Shown here: positions 25,169 to 33,843 of the stretch, piece by piece
Position numbering within the stretch: position 1 is the first letter of the stretch
How the letters are laid out: every line of letters starts with the position of its first letter
DNA from: Streptomyces uncialis
GTDB taxonomy: Bacteria > Actinomycetota > Actinomycetes > Streptomycetales > Streptomycetaceae
Direction: 5' to 3'
Assembly: GCF_001905345.1 (NCBI RefSeq)
Contig: NZ_LFBV01000003.1
Location: forward strand, 728,785 to 792,784
Length of the DNA: 64,000 bases
Made by a program: the position numbers and the translations under genes
The notes under the pieces: model-generated
What the model was told of the DNA's origin: nothing
The model's database searches: none
Seen by the model: the letters and a program-made list of their open reading frames with translations, nothing else

Positions 25169-26340
25169 GGGACGGTGGCCACTTCCACGGCCGTCGCGGT
25201 GGAGCGGGTAGCGGACGAACGGCCGTGCGGGACGGGCGCGGGGCGGGGGGCGGCGCAGGTGGTGCGGGCGGCCGGGCCGGGATGGGTGTCGCCGGGGACG
25301 AGGACGACCTTGCCCATGGTGGCGCCGCTCTCCAGGCGGTGGTGCGCGGCGGCGGCCCCGGCGAGCGGGAGCAGGGTGTCGACGACGGGTTCGAGGTCGC
25401 CCTCGACCCCGCCGCCGTCCCCGAAGCAGAAGTCGATCATCGCGCCGAAGTCGGCGTACCCGCATGATCCGGCGCCGAGCAGGGTGATGCCCCGGTGGAA
25501 GGCGTGCGGCAGGTCGAACTCGGCGGTGCTGCCGGTGGTGTCGCCGCAGAACACGAGGCGTCCGCGCAGCCGCAGGGCGTGCAGGGAGGGCTGGAAGAGG
25601 GCGGGCCCGATGTGGTCGAGGACGAGGTCGACCCCGGCGCCCCCGGTGGCCTCGTGGGCGCGGGCGGCGATGTCCTCGGTGCGGTTGTTGATGACGACAT
25701 GGGCGCCGACGTCCCGCATATGGTCGAGCTTGGTGTCGGAGCCGGAGGTGACGAGGACCCGGGCGCCGATCCGGCGGGCGATATGGACGGCGGCCATGCT
25801 CACCCCGCTGCCGCCGCCGTGGACCAGGACGCTCTCGCCCGCGCGCAGTTCACCGCGGACGACGAGCGCCTGCCAGGCCATGCCGTACGCGGTGGGCAGC
25901 GAGGCGGCGGCGACATGACCGGTGCCGGGCGGCAGGAGATGGGTGTGGGTGGCGGGTACGGCGACGAGTTCCGCGTAGCCGCCGGGGCGGTTGCCGCCGA
26001 TGATCCGGACCCGGCCGCAGTAGGCGTCGTTCCCTGCGGCGCAGTCACCGCAGTCGCCGCAGGCGATGGTCGGGTTGACGACGACGCGGTCCCCGACGGC
26101 ACGGCCGGTGGTGCCGGGGCCGAGGGCGACGATGTCGCCGGAGACGTCCATGCCGGGGATGTGCGGCAGCCGGAAGCCGGGCAGGACGCCGGGGCCGCGC
26201 CGCTGGATCAGGTCGAGGCGGTTGACCCCGGCGGCGCGGACGGCGACGAGCACCTCGCCCGGGGCGGGTTCGGGGTCGGGCAGGGTGCGGAGCTCAAGGG
26301 TCTGAGGTCCGCCGTGGCGGGTGTGCATCACGGCTTTCAC
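25165..26340 (-). CDS. Zinc-type medium-chain alcohol dehydrogenase/quinone reductase
   Basis: A 391-residue MDR-superfamily enzyme. It has the N-terminal GroES-like domain with structural-zinc cysteines (CGDCGDCAAGNDAYCG), then a Rossmann domain with HGGGSGVSMAA. The substrate is unknown; this layout is shared by alcohol dehydrogenases and zinc-bearing quinone oxidoreductases. The C-terminal 40 residues are Pro/Thr/Ala-rich and atypical. The GTG at 26340 overlaps the permease stop by 4 bp, so it is co-translated with the ABC importer. A nearer ATG at 26328 is possible. Confidence 0.87.
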   Translation of the reverse strand: MKAVMHTRHGGPQTLELRTLPDPEPAPGEVLVAVRAAGVNRLDLIQRRGPGVLPGFRLPHIPGMDVSGDIVALGPGTTGRAVGDRVVVNPTIACGDCGDCAAGNDAYCGRVRIIGGNRPGGYAELVAVPATHTHLLPPGTGHVAAASLPTAYGMAWQALVVRGELRAGESVLVHGGGSGVSMAAVHIARRIGARVLVTSGSDTKLDHMRDVGAHVVINNRTEDIAARAHEATGGAGVDLVLDHIGPALFQPSLHALRLRGRLVFCGDTTGSTAEFDLPHAFHRGITLLGAGSCGYADFGAMIDFCFGDGGGVEGDLEPVVDTLLPLAGAAAAHHRLESGATMGKVVLVPGDTHPGPAARTTCAAPRPAPVPHGRSSATRSTATAVEVATVP

Positions 26341-27248
26341 ACGGTCCCCCGGACAAACGGCCGGCCGAGCGCGCCGGGGGCCCGGTGGCTCTTGGCGAAG
26401 AACATCATGGCGAGCAGGGCGAGCACATAGGGTGCGGCGATCAGGAGTTGGGCGTTGAGCTGGAGGCCGAGCGCGGGCAGCGCGAGCCGCATGGCGTCGG
26501 CGGCGCCGAAGACGAGACAGCCGGTGAGGGTGCCCCGCAGCGTCCAGCCGCCGAAGATGACGGCGGCGATGACGACGAAGCCGCGGCCCGCGGTCATGTT
26601 CTGGTTGAACATGCCCACCTCCCCGACGGCGAGGTAGGCGCCGCCGAGTCCGGAGAGCAGCCCGCAGATGAGCAGGGCCTGGCGGCGGCGCTTGCGGACG
26701 TCGATACCGGTGACGTCGGCCGACCGGGGGTTCTCCCCGGCGGCCCGCAGTTCCAGGCCGAAGCGGCTGCGCTGCACCAGCCACCAGACGAACGGGACCA
26801 GGGCGACCAGCAGATACACGGGCCAGCGATGGCTGAACAGGACGGGTCCGAGCAGCGGGAGGTCGGAGAGGAAGGGGATGTCGACGGCTCCGACCTGCTG
26901 GTTCTTGTCGAGGTCGACGGAGTCGAGGAGGAAGCTCGTCAGACCGAGCACCAGCGCGCTCAGCACCAGGCCGACGACGTAGGTGTTGACGCCGAGCCGG
27001 TGGCTGAACTGGGCGTGCACGAAGCCGACGAGCAGTCCGGCGGCCATCCCGAACAGCAGTCCGGTGGCGGCGGAGCCGGTGACGGTGGCGCCGAGGACGG
27101 CGCTGAAGGCGCCGCCGAGCATCATGGCCTCGACGGAGATGTTGATGGTTCCGGCGCGTTCGGCGATGTACTCGCCGCAGGCGGCGAAGGCCAGGGGCAC
27201 GGTGAGCCGTACGGCGCTGGCGAGGACCACGGAGGACTCGTCGATCAT
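26337..27248 (-). CDS. ABC importer permease, BMP/nucleoside type (second permease)
   Basis: A 303-residue permease with about nine helices in the BPD_transp_2 family. EYIAERAGTINISVEAMMLGGAF and the cytoplasmic loop GLELRAAGENPRSADVTGIDV (transmission interface) are typical of YufQ/NupQ-like subunits paired with BMP lipoproteins. ATG 27248 has GGAGG. It follows the larger permease by 11 bp and overlaps the dehydrogenase start. Confidence 0.9.
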   Translation of the reverse strand: MIDESSVVLASAVRLTVPLAFAACGEYIAERAGTINISVEAMMLGGAFSAVLGATVTGSAATGLLFGMAAGLLVGFVHAQFSHRLGVNTYVVGLVLSALVLGLTSFLLDSVDLDKNQQVGAVDIPFLSDLPLLGPVLFSHRWPVYLLVALVPFVWWLVQRSRFGLELRAAGENPRSADVTGIDVRKRRRQALLICGLLSGLGGAYLAVGEVGMFNQNMTAGRGFVVIAAVIFGGWTLRGTLTGCLVFGAADAMRLALPALGLQLNAQLLIAAPYVLALLAMMFFAKSHRAPGALGRPFVRGTV

Positions 27249-27259
27249 GGTGCCTCCTC

Positions 27260-28402
27260 TCAGGCTTCCTTGGTGCGGGCCGGGACACGCCGCCGGATCT
27301 CCGCGACGGCCGTCGGGAAGACGACGGCGAGGACGAGCAGCGCGGTGACGACGGCGACGATGTAGCGGGGGATGCCGGTCGCGGCGAGGAAGCCGCCGCC
27401 GGCGCGCAGCGCCCCGAAGAAGAAGGCGACGGGGACGGCGTGCAGCGGGTTGTCCTTGGCGACGAGGGCGACGAGGAGTCCGTCGAAACCGACGTTCCCG
27501 GCGAAGCCGTCCTGCATGCGGTAGCCGCTGCCGGTGAGCATCACCCCGCCCGCGGCCCCGGCGAAGGCGCCGGAGGCGAGGAGTGCGCCGCCGCCGACGA
27601 CGACGGCGCCGACCCCGGCGCGGTGGGCGGTGCGGGCGTTGAGTCCGAGGAGCCGGATCCGGAAGCCCCAGCGGGTGCGGGTCAGCGCGAAGTACACGGC
27701 GACCGCGAGGACGACGGCGAGGAAGATCCCGGCACCGATGTTGAAGCCGGGGAACTCGCCGAAGCGCGGCAGCCACACCGATTCCCGGAGCATGTCGGAC
27801 TGGGAGGTGGTGGTCTGGCCGGGGACGGCGGTCTCCCGCAGCAGATAGTCCCGGTTGACGGCGAACGACACGACCTGGTTGGCGACGAAGATCAGCAGCA
27901 GGGTGCTGATGACGACGTCGACCCCGCGCCAGTAGTGGAGGAGGGCGGCGACGCCGGCCCACAGGGCGCCGCCGAGCGCGGCGCACAGCAGGATCATCGG
28001 CAGGACGAACCAGCCGGGGCCGGGCATGAAGAGCCCGACGCCCGCGCCGAGCGCGGCGCCGATGACGACCTGTCCCTCCTGGCCGATGTTGAAGATCCCG
28101 GCGCGGGCGGCGATGACGGAGCCGACGGCGACGAGCAGCAGCGGGGCGGCCTGGTCGACGCTCTGGCCGAGGGCCGCGCCGCTGCCGAGGCTGCCGTCGA
28201 ACATCGCGACGGCGGCGTCCTTGGGGGACTTGCCGACGACGGCGACGAGGATCGCGGCGATCCCGAAGGCGGCGGAGAGGGAGAGGACGTACAGCGCGGG
28301 GGTGCGCAGCCGCTCCGTGAGCGGTGGGCGCGGCGGGGGCGCGGGTGGTCCGGGCGTGCCCGCCGCGCTGTTCGCGCGGGGCGCCTGGAGGAGTCCGGTC
28401 AT
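27260..28402 (-). CDS. ABC importer permease, BMP/nucleoside type (first permease)
   Basis: A 380-residue permease with a short Pro-rich cytoplasmic N-terminus and about ten helices. GKSPKDAAVAMFDGSLGSGAALGQSVDQAAPLLL and ARAGIFNIGQEGQVVIG are characteristic of YufP/NupP-like subunits. The ATG overlaps the ATPase stop (ATGA). Together with the neighbouring permease it should form the heterodimeric channel. Confidence 0.9.
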   Translation of the reverse strand: MTGLLQAPRANSAAGTPGPPAPPPRPPLTERLRTPALYVLSLSAAFGIAAILVAVVGKSPKDAAVAMFDGSLGSGAALGQSVDQAAPLLLVAVGSVIAARAGIFNIGQEGQVVIGAALGAGVGLFMPGPGWFVLPMILLCAALGGALWAGVAALLHYWRGVDVVISTLLLIFVANQVVSFAVNRDYLLRETAVPGQTTTSQSDMLRESVWLPRFGEFPGFNIGAGIFLAVVLAVAVYFALTRTRWGFRIRLLGLNARTAHRAGVGAVVVGGGALLASGAFAGAAGGVMLTGSGYRMQDGFAGNVGFDGLLVALVAKDNPLHAVPVAFFFGALRAGGGFLAATGIPRYIVAVVTALLVLAVVFPTAVAEIRRRVPARTKEA

Positions 28403-30249
28403 GCGGTCTGGCCTCCCATCATCAGGCCGAGGCGTTCGATGTCGACGTCGGCGCGGTCCATCCCGCCGACGACCGTGCCGCGGTGGATGACCGCGATCCG
28501 GTGGGAGAGGGTGAGGATCTCGCTGAGCTCGGTGGACAGCAGCAGGATCGCGATACCGCCGCGGGCCGCCTCGTGCAGCCGCTCGGTCATGTACTCGATG
28601 GCCCCGATGTCGAGCCCGCGGGTGGGCTGGGCCGCGACGAGCACCCGGGGCCGGGCGGAGAGTTCCCGGGCGAGGACGACCTTCTGCTGATTGCCGCCGG
28701 ACAGCAGCCGCATCGGGGTGTCGGGGGACGGGGTGGCGATCTCGAAGCGCTCGATGAGTTCGCGGGCCCGGGTGACGAGTCGGCGTCTGCTGAGCAGTCC
28801 GCGCCGGGTCACGGTCCGCAGGTCGGCCAGTACGAGGTTCTCGGCGACGCTCATGTCGAGGACGCATCCGGAGGCGTGCCGGTCCTCGGGGATGACGCCG
28901 ATCCCGGCGTCGTGCATGGCGCCGGGGCGGCCCGCGGGCACGGTGGTGCCGTCGACCTCGACGCTGCCGGAGGTGAGCGGCAGCAGACTGGAGAACAGCT
29001 CACCGACGGCTGCCTGTCCGTTGCCCTCGACCCCGGCGATGCCGAGGATCTCCCCGGCCCGCAGTTCGAGGGAGAGTCCGCGCAGCAGCGGTATCCGTTC
29101 GGGGCCGACCGCGTGGGCGTCGCGGACCCGCAGGAGCACACCCGTGGCGGCGGGGTGCGGTGGGCCGGCCGATCCGGGCCCCGGGTCGGCGTCCGCCCGC
29201 CGGGACGCGGGGACGGCGGGCAGGGGTGAGCCGTACGCGGCTCCGGTACGGCTCACCCCCGGCCCGTCGCCCGAGCCGGACTCCCCCGCCCCGCCGGTCG
29301 GGGCGGTCCCAGGGGTGGCGGCCGGGGTGGCCGAAGTAGCGGGCAAGGCCGCCGGGGTGGCCGCCGGGGCCTCGGTGTCCGGTTCCTCGCGGACCTCGAC
29401 GGGTGAGCCTCCGGCCGGTTCGGTGCGGCCGGGTTCGATGAGGGCGTCCAGCGCGCCGACGGCGGTGGCCGCCGTCCACTTGGACAGTTCCCGGCCCACC
29501 ATCTCGCGGGCGAGGGAGCGTTCGTCGGTCCCGGCGGTGGTGCGCCGGGCCACGACGCGGCCCTGGCGCATGATGGTGACCCGGTCGGTGGCGTGGACGA
29601 TCTCGTCCAGCTTGTGGCTGATGAGGATCACGGCCTTGCCCTGGTCGGCCGCCGCCCGGCGCAGCACGGTGAACAGGTCCCTTGACTCCTCCAGGGTGAG
29701 TACCGAGGTCGGCTCGTCGAGGACCAGTACATCGGGGTCCCGGCGCAGGCACTTGACGATCTCCACCCGCTGGCGTTCCCCGGTGGACAGGTCCTCCACC
29801 CGGGCGTCGGGGTCGACGGCGAGTCCGTAGCGCTCCCCGACCTCGCGGACCGCCGCGCGTACCCGGTCGCGGTCCACCCGGCCCCGGTCACCGAGGGCGA
29901 TGTTCTCCCAGACGGTGAGAGGGCCGACGAGGCTGAAGTGCTGGTGGACCATGGCGATACCGCGGGCGGCGGCGGTGAGCGGGTCGGTGATGTCCTCGTC
30001 CCGGCCGCGCAGCAGGACCCGTCCGGAGTCCGGGACGACCAGGCCCAGCAGGATCTTCATCAGGGTGCTCTTGCCCGCGCCGTTCTCACCGAGGAGACCG
30101 TGGATCTCCCCGGCGGCCACGCTCAGATCGACCTCGCCGCAGGCGCGGACGGACCCGAAGTGCTTGGAGATGCCGAGCATCTGGAGCACGGGCACGTCCG
30201 CGGCCATGACCGGCGCGGTCGCGCTACCGCTTGCCCGCGACGGCGTCAT
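28399..30249 (-). CDS. ABC importer ATPase with two fused nucleotide-binding domains
   Basis: A 616-residue double ATPase of the RbsA/YufO type. The first half has an intact Walker A (GENGAGKST), signature LSTGERQR and Walker B VLVLDEPTS. The second half has a degenerate Walker A (GVEGNGQAA) and signature LLSGGNQQKV, as is normal for this family. Unusual is the linker of roughly 110 residues between the halves, rich in Ala, Thr, Pro, Gly and Glu. Start ATG 30249 overlaps the end of the lipoprotein gene by 26 bp with GGAAGG upstream; ATG 30207 is an alternative. Confidence 0.9.
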   Translation of the reverse strand: MTPSRASGSATAPVMAADVPVLQMLGISKHFGSVRACGEVDLSVAAGEIHGLLGENGAGKSTLMKILLGLVVPDSGRVLLRGRDEDITDPLTAAARGIAMVHQHFSLVGPLTVWENIALGDRGRVDRDRVRAAVREVGERYGLAVDPDARVEDLSTGERQRVEIVKCLRRDPDVLVLDEPTSVLTLEESRDLFTVLRRAAADQGKAVILISHKLDEIVHATDRVTIMRQGRVVARRTTAGTDERSLAREMVGRELSKWTAATAVGALDALIEPGRTEPAGGSPVEVREEPDTEAPAATPAALPATSATPAATPGTAPTGGAGESGSGDGPGVSRTGAAYGSPLPAVPASRRADADPGPGSAGPPHPAATGVLLRVRDAHAVGPERIPLLRGLSLELRAGEILGIAGVEGNGQAAVGELFSSLLPLTSGSVEVDGTTVPAGRPGAMHDAGIGVIPEDRHASGCVLDMSVAENLVLADLRTVTRRGLLSRRRLVTRARELIERFEIATPSPDTPMRLLSGGNQQKVVLARELSARPRVLVAAQPTRGLDIGAIEYMTERLHEAARGGIAILLLSTELSEILTLSHRIAVIHRGTVVGGMDRADVDIERLGLMMGGQTA

Positions 30250-31339
30250 CGACGTTCAGCCTTCCGCTGCCGATGTCCTCGATGAGCTTCGCCAGCTTGG
30301 CCTCCTGGTCACCCTTCGGCTCACAGAGCTTGACGGTGGGGACGGGGTCCTTGCCCAGGTGCCACTCACGGGCCACGCCCATCCGCAGGGTGCCCTCCTT
30401 GAAGTCCTTGAGCGCTCCGGCGAAGTAGGCGCCGGGGCTGAAGACCACGGACACCGCGTACTTCACACCGCCCGGTTCGGGGGTGCAGCGGTCGGTGCCG
30501 GGGGTGAGGGCGGGGACGCCCTTCTTGTTGGCGATCCGGGTGACGGAGTCGGTGGCGCCGCCGAGGTAGGGGTAGATGACCTTGACGCCCTGGGAGAGCT
30601 GGGCGTTGGCGGCCTCGTTGGCCTTGCCGGAGTCGTTGAAGTCGCCGGTGTAGTTCTCGACGAGTTCGGCGTCGGGGACGACGGACCTGATACCGGCCTT
30701 GTACGCCTTCGCGACGGCTCGCGCGAAGTCGAGGTCGGGGCCGGTGATGTAGCCGGCCTTCTTGCCGCCGTTCTCCTTGAGGATGAGTCCGGCGGCGTAA
30801 CCGGCGGCGTACAGGCTCTCGTTGATGAAGTCGAGGGACTGGGTGAACGCCGGGGTCTGCTTCACGCCCTGGCCGCCGCTGATGTACCAGGCGACGCCCT
30901 TGCACTGCGGTTCGGTGGACGCGGACAGCGCGTCCTTGAGCTCGCTGGCGCCGATGGCGATCAGGTCGACCCGCTGGAGGCACAGGTTGCGGGCCTGCTG
31001 GACGGCGGTGGCGGGGTTGATCTTGTCGACGATGGTGAGCTTCCAGTCGTTCTCGTCGGCGAACTTCCGGGACTCGTCGACGAAGCTCTGGTAGTAGCCC
31101 TTGTCCTTGGTGTCGCCGGGGCTCATCACCCCGATGACGACCTTGCCGTCGCCGTTCACATCGGGCTCGCCCGCGGGCACTGTGCCGTCGGCCTGCGTGG
31201 TGGTGGCCGCTCCCCCGCTGCTCTTGCCGGCGGCCGGGGTGGCCTTCGGGCTGTCCGTCCGTGTCTCACCGCAGGCGGTCAGCAGCAGTCCCGGCGCGAT
31301 GACCAGGCCCGCGACAGCTCTCAGTACTTTTCTTCGCAT
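30224..31339 (-). CDS. BMP-family substrate-binding lipoprotein
   Basis: A 371-residue lipoprotein. The signal peptide ends in the lipobox LLTAC (Cys23), then a Ser/Thr/Ala-rich spacer leads to a BMP (PnrA-like) domain. Characteristic parts are IGVMSPGDTKDKGYYQSF, CLQRVDLIAIGASELKDAL and SLDFINESLYAAGYAAGLI. The family binds nucleosides, purines or similar compounds; the true ligand is not readable. Between spacer and domain, DVNGDGK (60-66) resembles a calcium-binding loop, perhaps by chance. It is the first importer gene, downstream of a VOC gene with a hairpin in between. Confidence 0.9.
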   Translation of the reverse strand: MRRKVLRAVAGLVIAPGLLLTACGETRTDSPKATPAAGKSSGGAATTTQADGTVPAGEPDVNGDGKVVIGVMSPGDTKDKGYYQSFVDESRKFADENDWKLTIVDKINPATAVQQARNLCLQRVDLIAIGASELKDALSASTEPQCKGVAWYISGGQGVKQTPAFTQSLDFINESLYAAGYAAGLILKENGGKKAGYITGPDLDFARAVAKAYKAGIRSVVPDAELVENYTGDFNDSGKANEAANAQLSQGVKVIYPYLGGATDSVTRIANKKGVPALTPGTDRCTPEPGGVKYAVSVVFSPGAYFAGALKDFKEGTLRMGVAREWHLGKDPVPTVKLCEPKGDQEAKLAKLIEDIGSGRLNVDDAVAGKR

Positions 31340-31377
31340 CGCACTTCTCCAGACGACTCAACGCGGATTCGGTGTCA

Positions 31378-31401
31378 CGCGGACCCGGTGGCGGGTCCGC
31401 G
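31378..31401 (-). terminator. Intercistronic hairpin upstream of the ABC importer
   Basis: A perfect 9-bp inverted repeat (CGCGGACCC / GGGTCCGCG) with a 6-base loop lies between the VOC stop and the BMP gene start. It could terminate or attenuate read-through from the upstream VOC/cupin/GntR group or stabilise the importer mRNA. Confidence 0.5.
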
Positions 31402-31474
31402 GACCGTTCGAGGGTGCTGCGGGAGCTGCTAGGAGTGGGGGGTGCTGTGGGGCCCTCAAGGTGGGGCGGGCGGA

Positions 31475-31834
31475 TCATCCGGGGTGGGTGCCCGGTTCGG
31501 CGCCCCACTGGATGATCTGGACATAGTTGCCGTCGGGGTCGGCGAGGGTGCCGATCAGTCCGAAGGGCATCTGCTCGACCTTGCGCACCCAGGTGACGCC
31601 GAGGGTGAGCAGATGGGCCTCCAGGGCGCGGCAGTCGTCGACGTCGAGGTTGACGATCACCCGGGCGGCGTCCGCGTTGGGCCCGGAGACCTCGCTGTGC
31701 TCCTCGATGAAGAGCTGGACGTCCCCGAGGGGGAAGGCGCCGCCGTCGTTCTCGGTGACCGAGAAGGCGGAGCGGTACCAGGACTTCATCTGCTCGGCGT
31801 TCTCCGAACCGATCAGCAGGCTGCCGATGCGCAC
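31475..31834 (-). CDS. VOC superfamily (glyoxalase/dioxygenase-fold) protein
   Basis: A 119-residue single VOC unit: strand MRIGSLLIG, then WYRSAF, then DPDGNYVQIIQW at the end. Such short proteins may be isomerases, lyases or ring-cleavage enzymes as dimers; metal ligands are not clear here because the first-strand His is replaced. The GTG start has GGAGG five bases upstream. It is read towards the ABC importer and follows the cupin gene by about 90 bp. Confidence 0.8.
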   Translation of the reverse strand: MRIGSLLIGSENAEQMKSWYRSAFSVTENDGGAFPLGDVQLFIEEHSEVSGPNADAARVIVNLDVDDCRALEAHLLTLGVTWVRKVEQMPFGLIGTLADPDGNYVQIIQWGAEPGTHPG

Positions 31835-31925
31835 GGTGTCCTCCAGGATGCGTGGGTGGGTAGGCGGGTGGCGCGTGGGTGAAGTGGCGCGTGGCGCGCG
31901 GGTGAGTGAGGCGTGGGCGGCCCGG

Positions 31926-32312
31926 TCAGCCGCCGAGGTACTCCTCGCGGGGCGGGGTGAAGATGTCGAGGATCCAGGTCTCGCCGTGCTCGGGGTCGCC
32001 GATGAAGAGGCTGTCGCCGTGGTCGTGGCCCTTGGGCGCCCAGTAGACGTCGCCGGGGCCGAGCGTCCGCCGCTCGTCGGAACCGATCCGGAAGTCGAGC
32101 TTCCCCTTGAGGACGACGCCCCACTGCTCGTTGTCCGGATGGTTGTCGTACGGGGTGGGGCCGCGGCCCTCCTCGATCCGCCAGAAGGTCAGCATCATGT
32201 CGTCGCTGGACCAGACGCGGCGCCGGAAGCCGGGCCGCACCTCCTTGAACTCGGCGTCGTCGAAGGCCCAGACGTGCTGCGCGTCCTCGGTCGGCCGGTC
32301 GTCGTCACTCAT
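31926..32312 (-). CDS. Small cupin-domain protein
   Basis: A 128-residue cupin. The two cupin motifs are visible: HPDNEQWGVVLKGKLDFRIG (about 58-77) and PGDVYWAPKGHDHGDSLFIGD (about 86-106), with His and Glu residues suited to metal binding. Proteins of this size act as isomerases, oxygenases or small-molecule sensors. It sits between the GntR regulator and a VOC gene, all in one direction, so it belongs to the same catabolic unit. Confidence 0.82.
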   Translation of the reverse strand: MSDDDRPTEDAQHVWAFDDAEFKEVRPGFRRRVWSSDDMMLTFWRIEEGRGPTPYDNHPDNEQWGVVLKGKLDFRIGSDERRTLGPGDVYWAPKGHDHGDSLFIGDPEHGETWILDIFTPPREEYLGG

Positions 32313-32425
32313 GGGCGGGTCCGTCCTCTCTGTCGTGCGGGTGCCGGTGCCGGTGCCCGCGCCCCGCGGTCCGGGGAGCCGAGAGCCGGGGAGCCGGCCC
32401 CGGCGGCCAGCGGGCGGCCCGTGGG

Positions 32426-33139
32426 TCAGAACATGCGGGCGATCATGTGTTTCTCGACCTCGCCCAGATGGTCGGCCGCCGCGAGCGCGGCGGTGTGCGG
32501 GTCCCCGCCCGCCACCCCGGCGGCGATCCGTACATGGGCCAGGCAGGCTTCCGCGATGACCTCGCGGACGGCCCCGGCGTTGTCCTCGGCGTCCAGCAGC
32601 GAGGAGAAGTCCTCGGAGGCGAACACCGCGTCCAGGGCCTTGCGGTACAGCTCGTGCAGGGTGGGGTTGCCGCAGGCGCGGGCCAGGGCGAGATGGAAGC
32701 GGCGGTCGAGGTCCCGGAAGTCCTCCAGCCGCATGCCCGGCCCGAACTCCGCCGCGAGGGCGGTGATCTGGGCGCGTTCCGCCGGGTCCGCGCGGGTGGC
32801 GGCGAGCCGCGCGATGGCGACCTCCATCACCTGCCGTACCTCGAACAGTTCGCTGATGTTGCGTTTGCGCCGGTCCTCGCCGCCCAGCGGCATGTCGGGC
32901 AGGGAATCGGCGACGACGAAGCGGTTGCCCCGCTTGGTGACACAGCCGAGGACGACGAGTCCCTGGACCGCTTCGCGTACCGAGGTGCGGGCCACACCGA
33001 ACTGTTCGCACAGCGTGCGCTCCGCGGGGAGCCGGGACCCGGGCGCCAGACTGCCGTCCCGGATGCCGTCCAGGAGCGAGTCCCTGATCTGCTCGGGGAC
33101 CGTGGCGCGGGAGACGGGGGCGAAGCGCTTCGGGTCCAT
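32426..33139 (-). CDS. GntR-family regulator, FadR subfamily
   Basis: A 237-residue regulator. The N-terminal winged helix-turn-helix includes LAPGSRLPAERTLCEQFGVARTSVREAVQGL, and the all-helical FCD ligand domain has DRRFHLALARACGNP and a later AAADHLGEVEKHM, with metal-binding Asp/His positions. FCD-type regulators sense carboxylates such as sugar acids, amino acids or aromatic acids. ATG 33139 follows GGAGG. The perfect repeat at 33777-33789 upstream of the VOC gene is its likely operator. Confidence 0.92.
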   Translation of the reverse strand: MDPKRFAPVSRATVPEQIRDSLLDGIRDGSLAPGSRLPAERTLCEQFGVARTSVREAVQGLVVLGCVTKRGNRFVVADSLPDMPLGGEDRRKRNISELFEVRQVMEVAIARLAATRADPAERAQITALAAEFGPGMRLEDFRDLDRRFHLALARACGNPTLHELYRKALDAVFASEDFSSLLDAEDNAGAVREVIAEACLAHVRIAAGVAGGDPHTAALAAADHLGEVEKHMIARMF

Positions 33140-33234
33140 GGGGACGGCCTCCGGTCCTCGTGGTGGGTACGCCCGCCCGGAGGGCCGGCGCGGTGCGGTG
33201 TCCGGTGGGCACCGGGACGGGGCAGGGCCAGGGC

Positions 33235-33723
33235 CTAGACCGCGCCCGTGACGGATGCGAAGCGGCGCATCTCCGCGTCGATGTCCAGCGGGCGGACGAT
33301 GGCCTGGTGCGCCTCGTCGCCCCAGTGCTCGGCGGGGACCAGCCACATCACCTCGAACTCCAGTCCGTCGGGGTCCGTGGCGTACAGGCTCTTGTTGGCG
33401 CCGTGGTCGCTGGCGCCCTTCAGCGCGCCGGCGGCGGCCAGGGTGTCGCGGGCCCGGGCGAGGGCCGTCAGCGAGGGGACCTCCCAGGCGATGTGGTACA
33501 TGCCCACGGTCCGGGAACCCGCCTCGGACGCCTTCGCCTTGTCGCCGATGGTGAAGAACGCGATGTCGTGGTGGTTGTCCGAGGCCGGGGCGCGCATGAA
33601 GACGAAGCTGCCCGGCGGGCCCTCGATGACCGTCTCGAAGCCCAGGACGTCGTGGTAGAAGGCGGCGGTCCTGCGGGCGTCCCGTACATAGAGGACCGCG
33701 TGGTTCATACCGGTGATCGCCAT
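33235..33723 (-). CDS. VOC superfamily protein, ring-cleavage dioxygenase-like
   Basis: A 162-residue VOC protein. Probable metal ligands are His8 in MNHAVLYV, the His in MYHIAWEVPS and a Glu in GLEFEVMW. This His-His-Glu pattern and the YATDPDGLEFEVMW end resemble extradiol dioxygenase-type members. ATG 33723 has AAGGAG. It is the first gene of the GntR-cupin-VOC group and the nearest to the operator. Confidence 0.85.
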   Translation of the reverse strand: MAITGMNHAVLYVRDARRTAAFYHDVLGFETVIEGPPGSFVFMRAPASDNHHDIAFFTIGDKAKASEAGSRTVGMYHIAWEVPSLTALARARDTLAAAGALKGASDHGANKSLYATDPDGLEFEVMWLVPAEHWGDEAHQAIVRPLDIDAEMRRFASVTGAV

Positions 33724-33776
33724 CGTCGGCGACTCCTTCCGGTGGTTCGGTGGGCCGGTTCGTTCCGGACTGATGG

Positions 33777-33789
33777 TCTGACGGTCAGA
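33777..33789. promoter_or_regulatory. Likely GntR operator
   Basis: TCTGAC-G-GTCAGA is a perfect 13-bp inverted repeat in the 120-bp gap upstream of the VOC gene at 33723 and just after the aldehyde dehydrogenase stop. Preceded by TGG, it resembles the TGGTCnGACCA type sites bound by FadR-subfamily regulators. Confidence 0.6.
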
Positions 33790-33843
33790 AGGTATGGACG
33801 CCAGGCCAGGGGGGTCTTTGGTTCAGGAGCACAAAGCGGGGAT

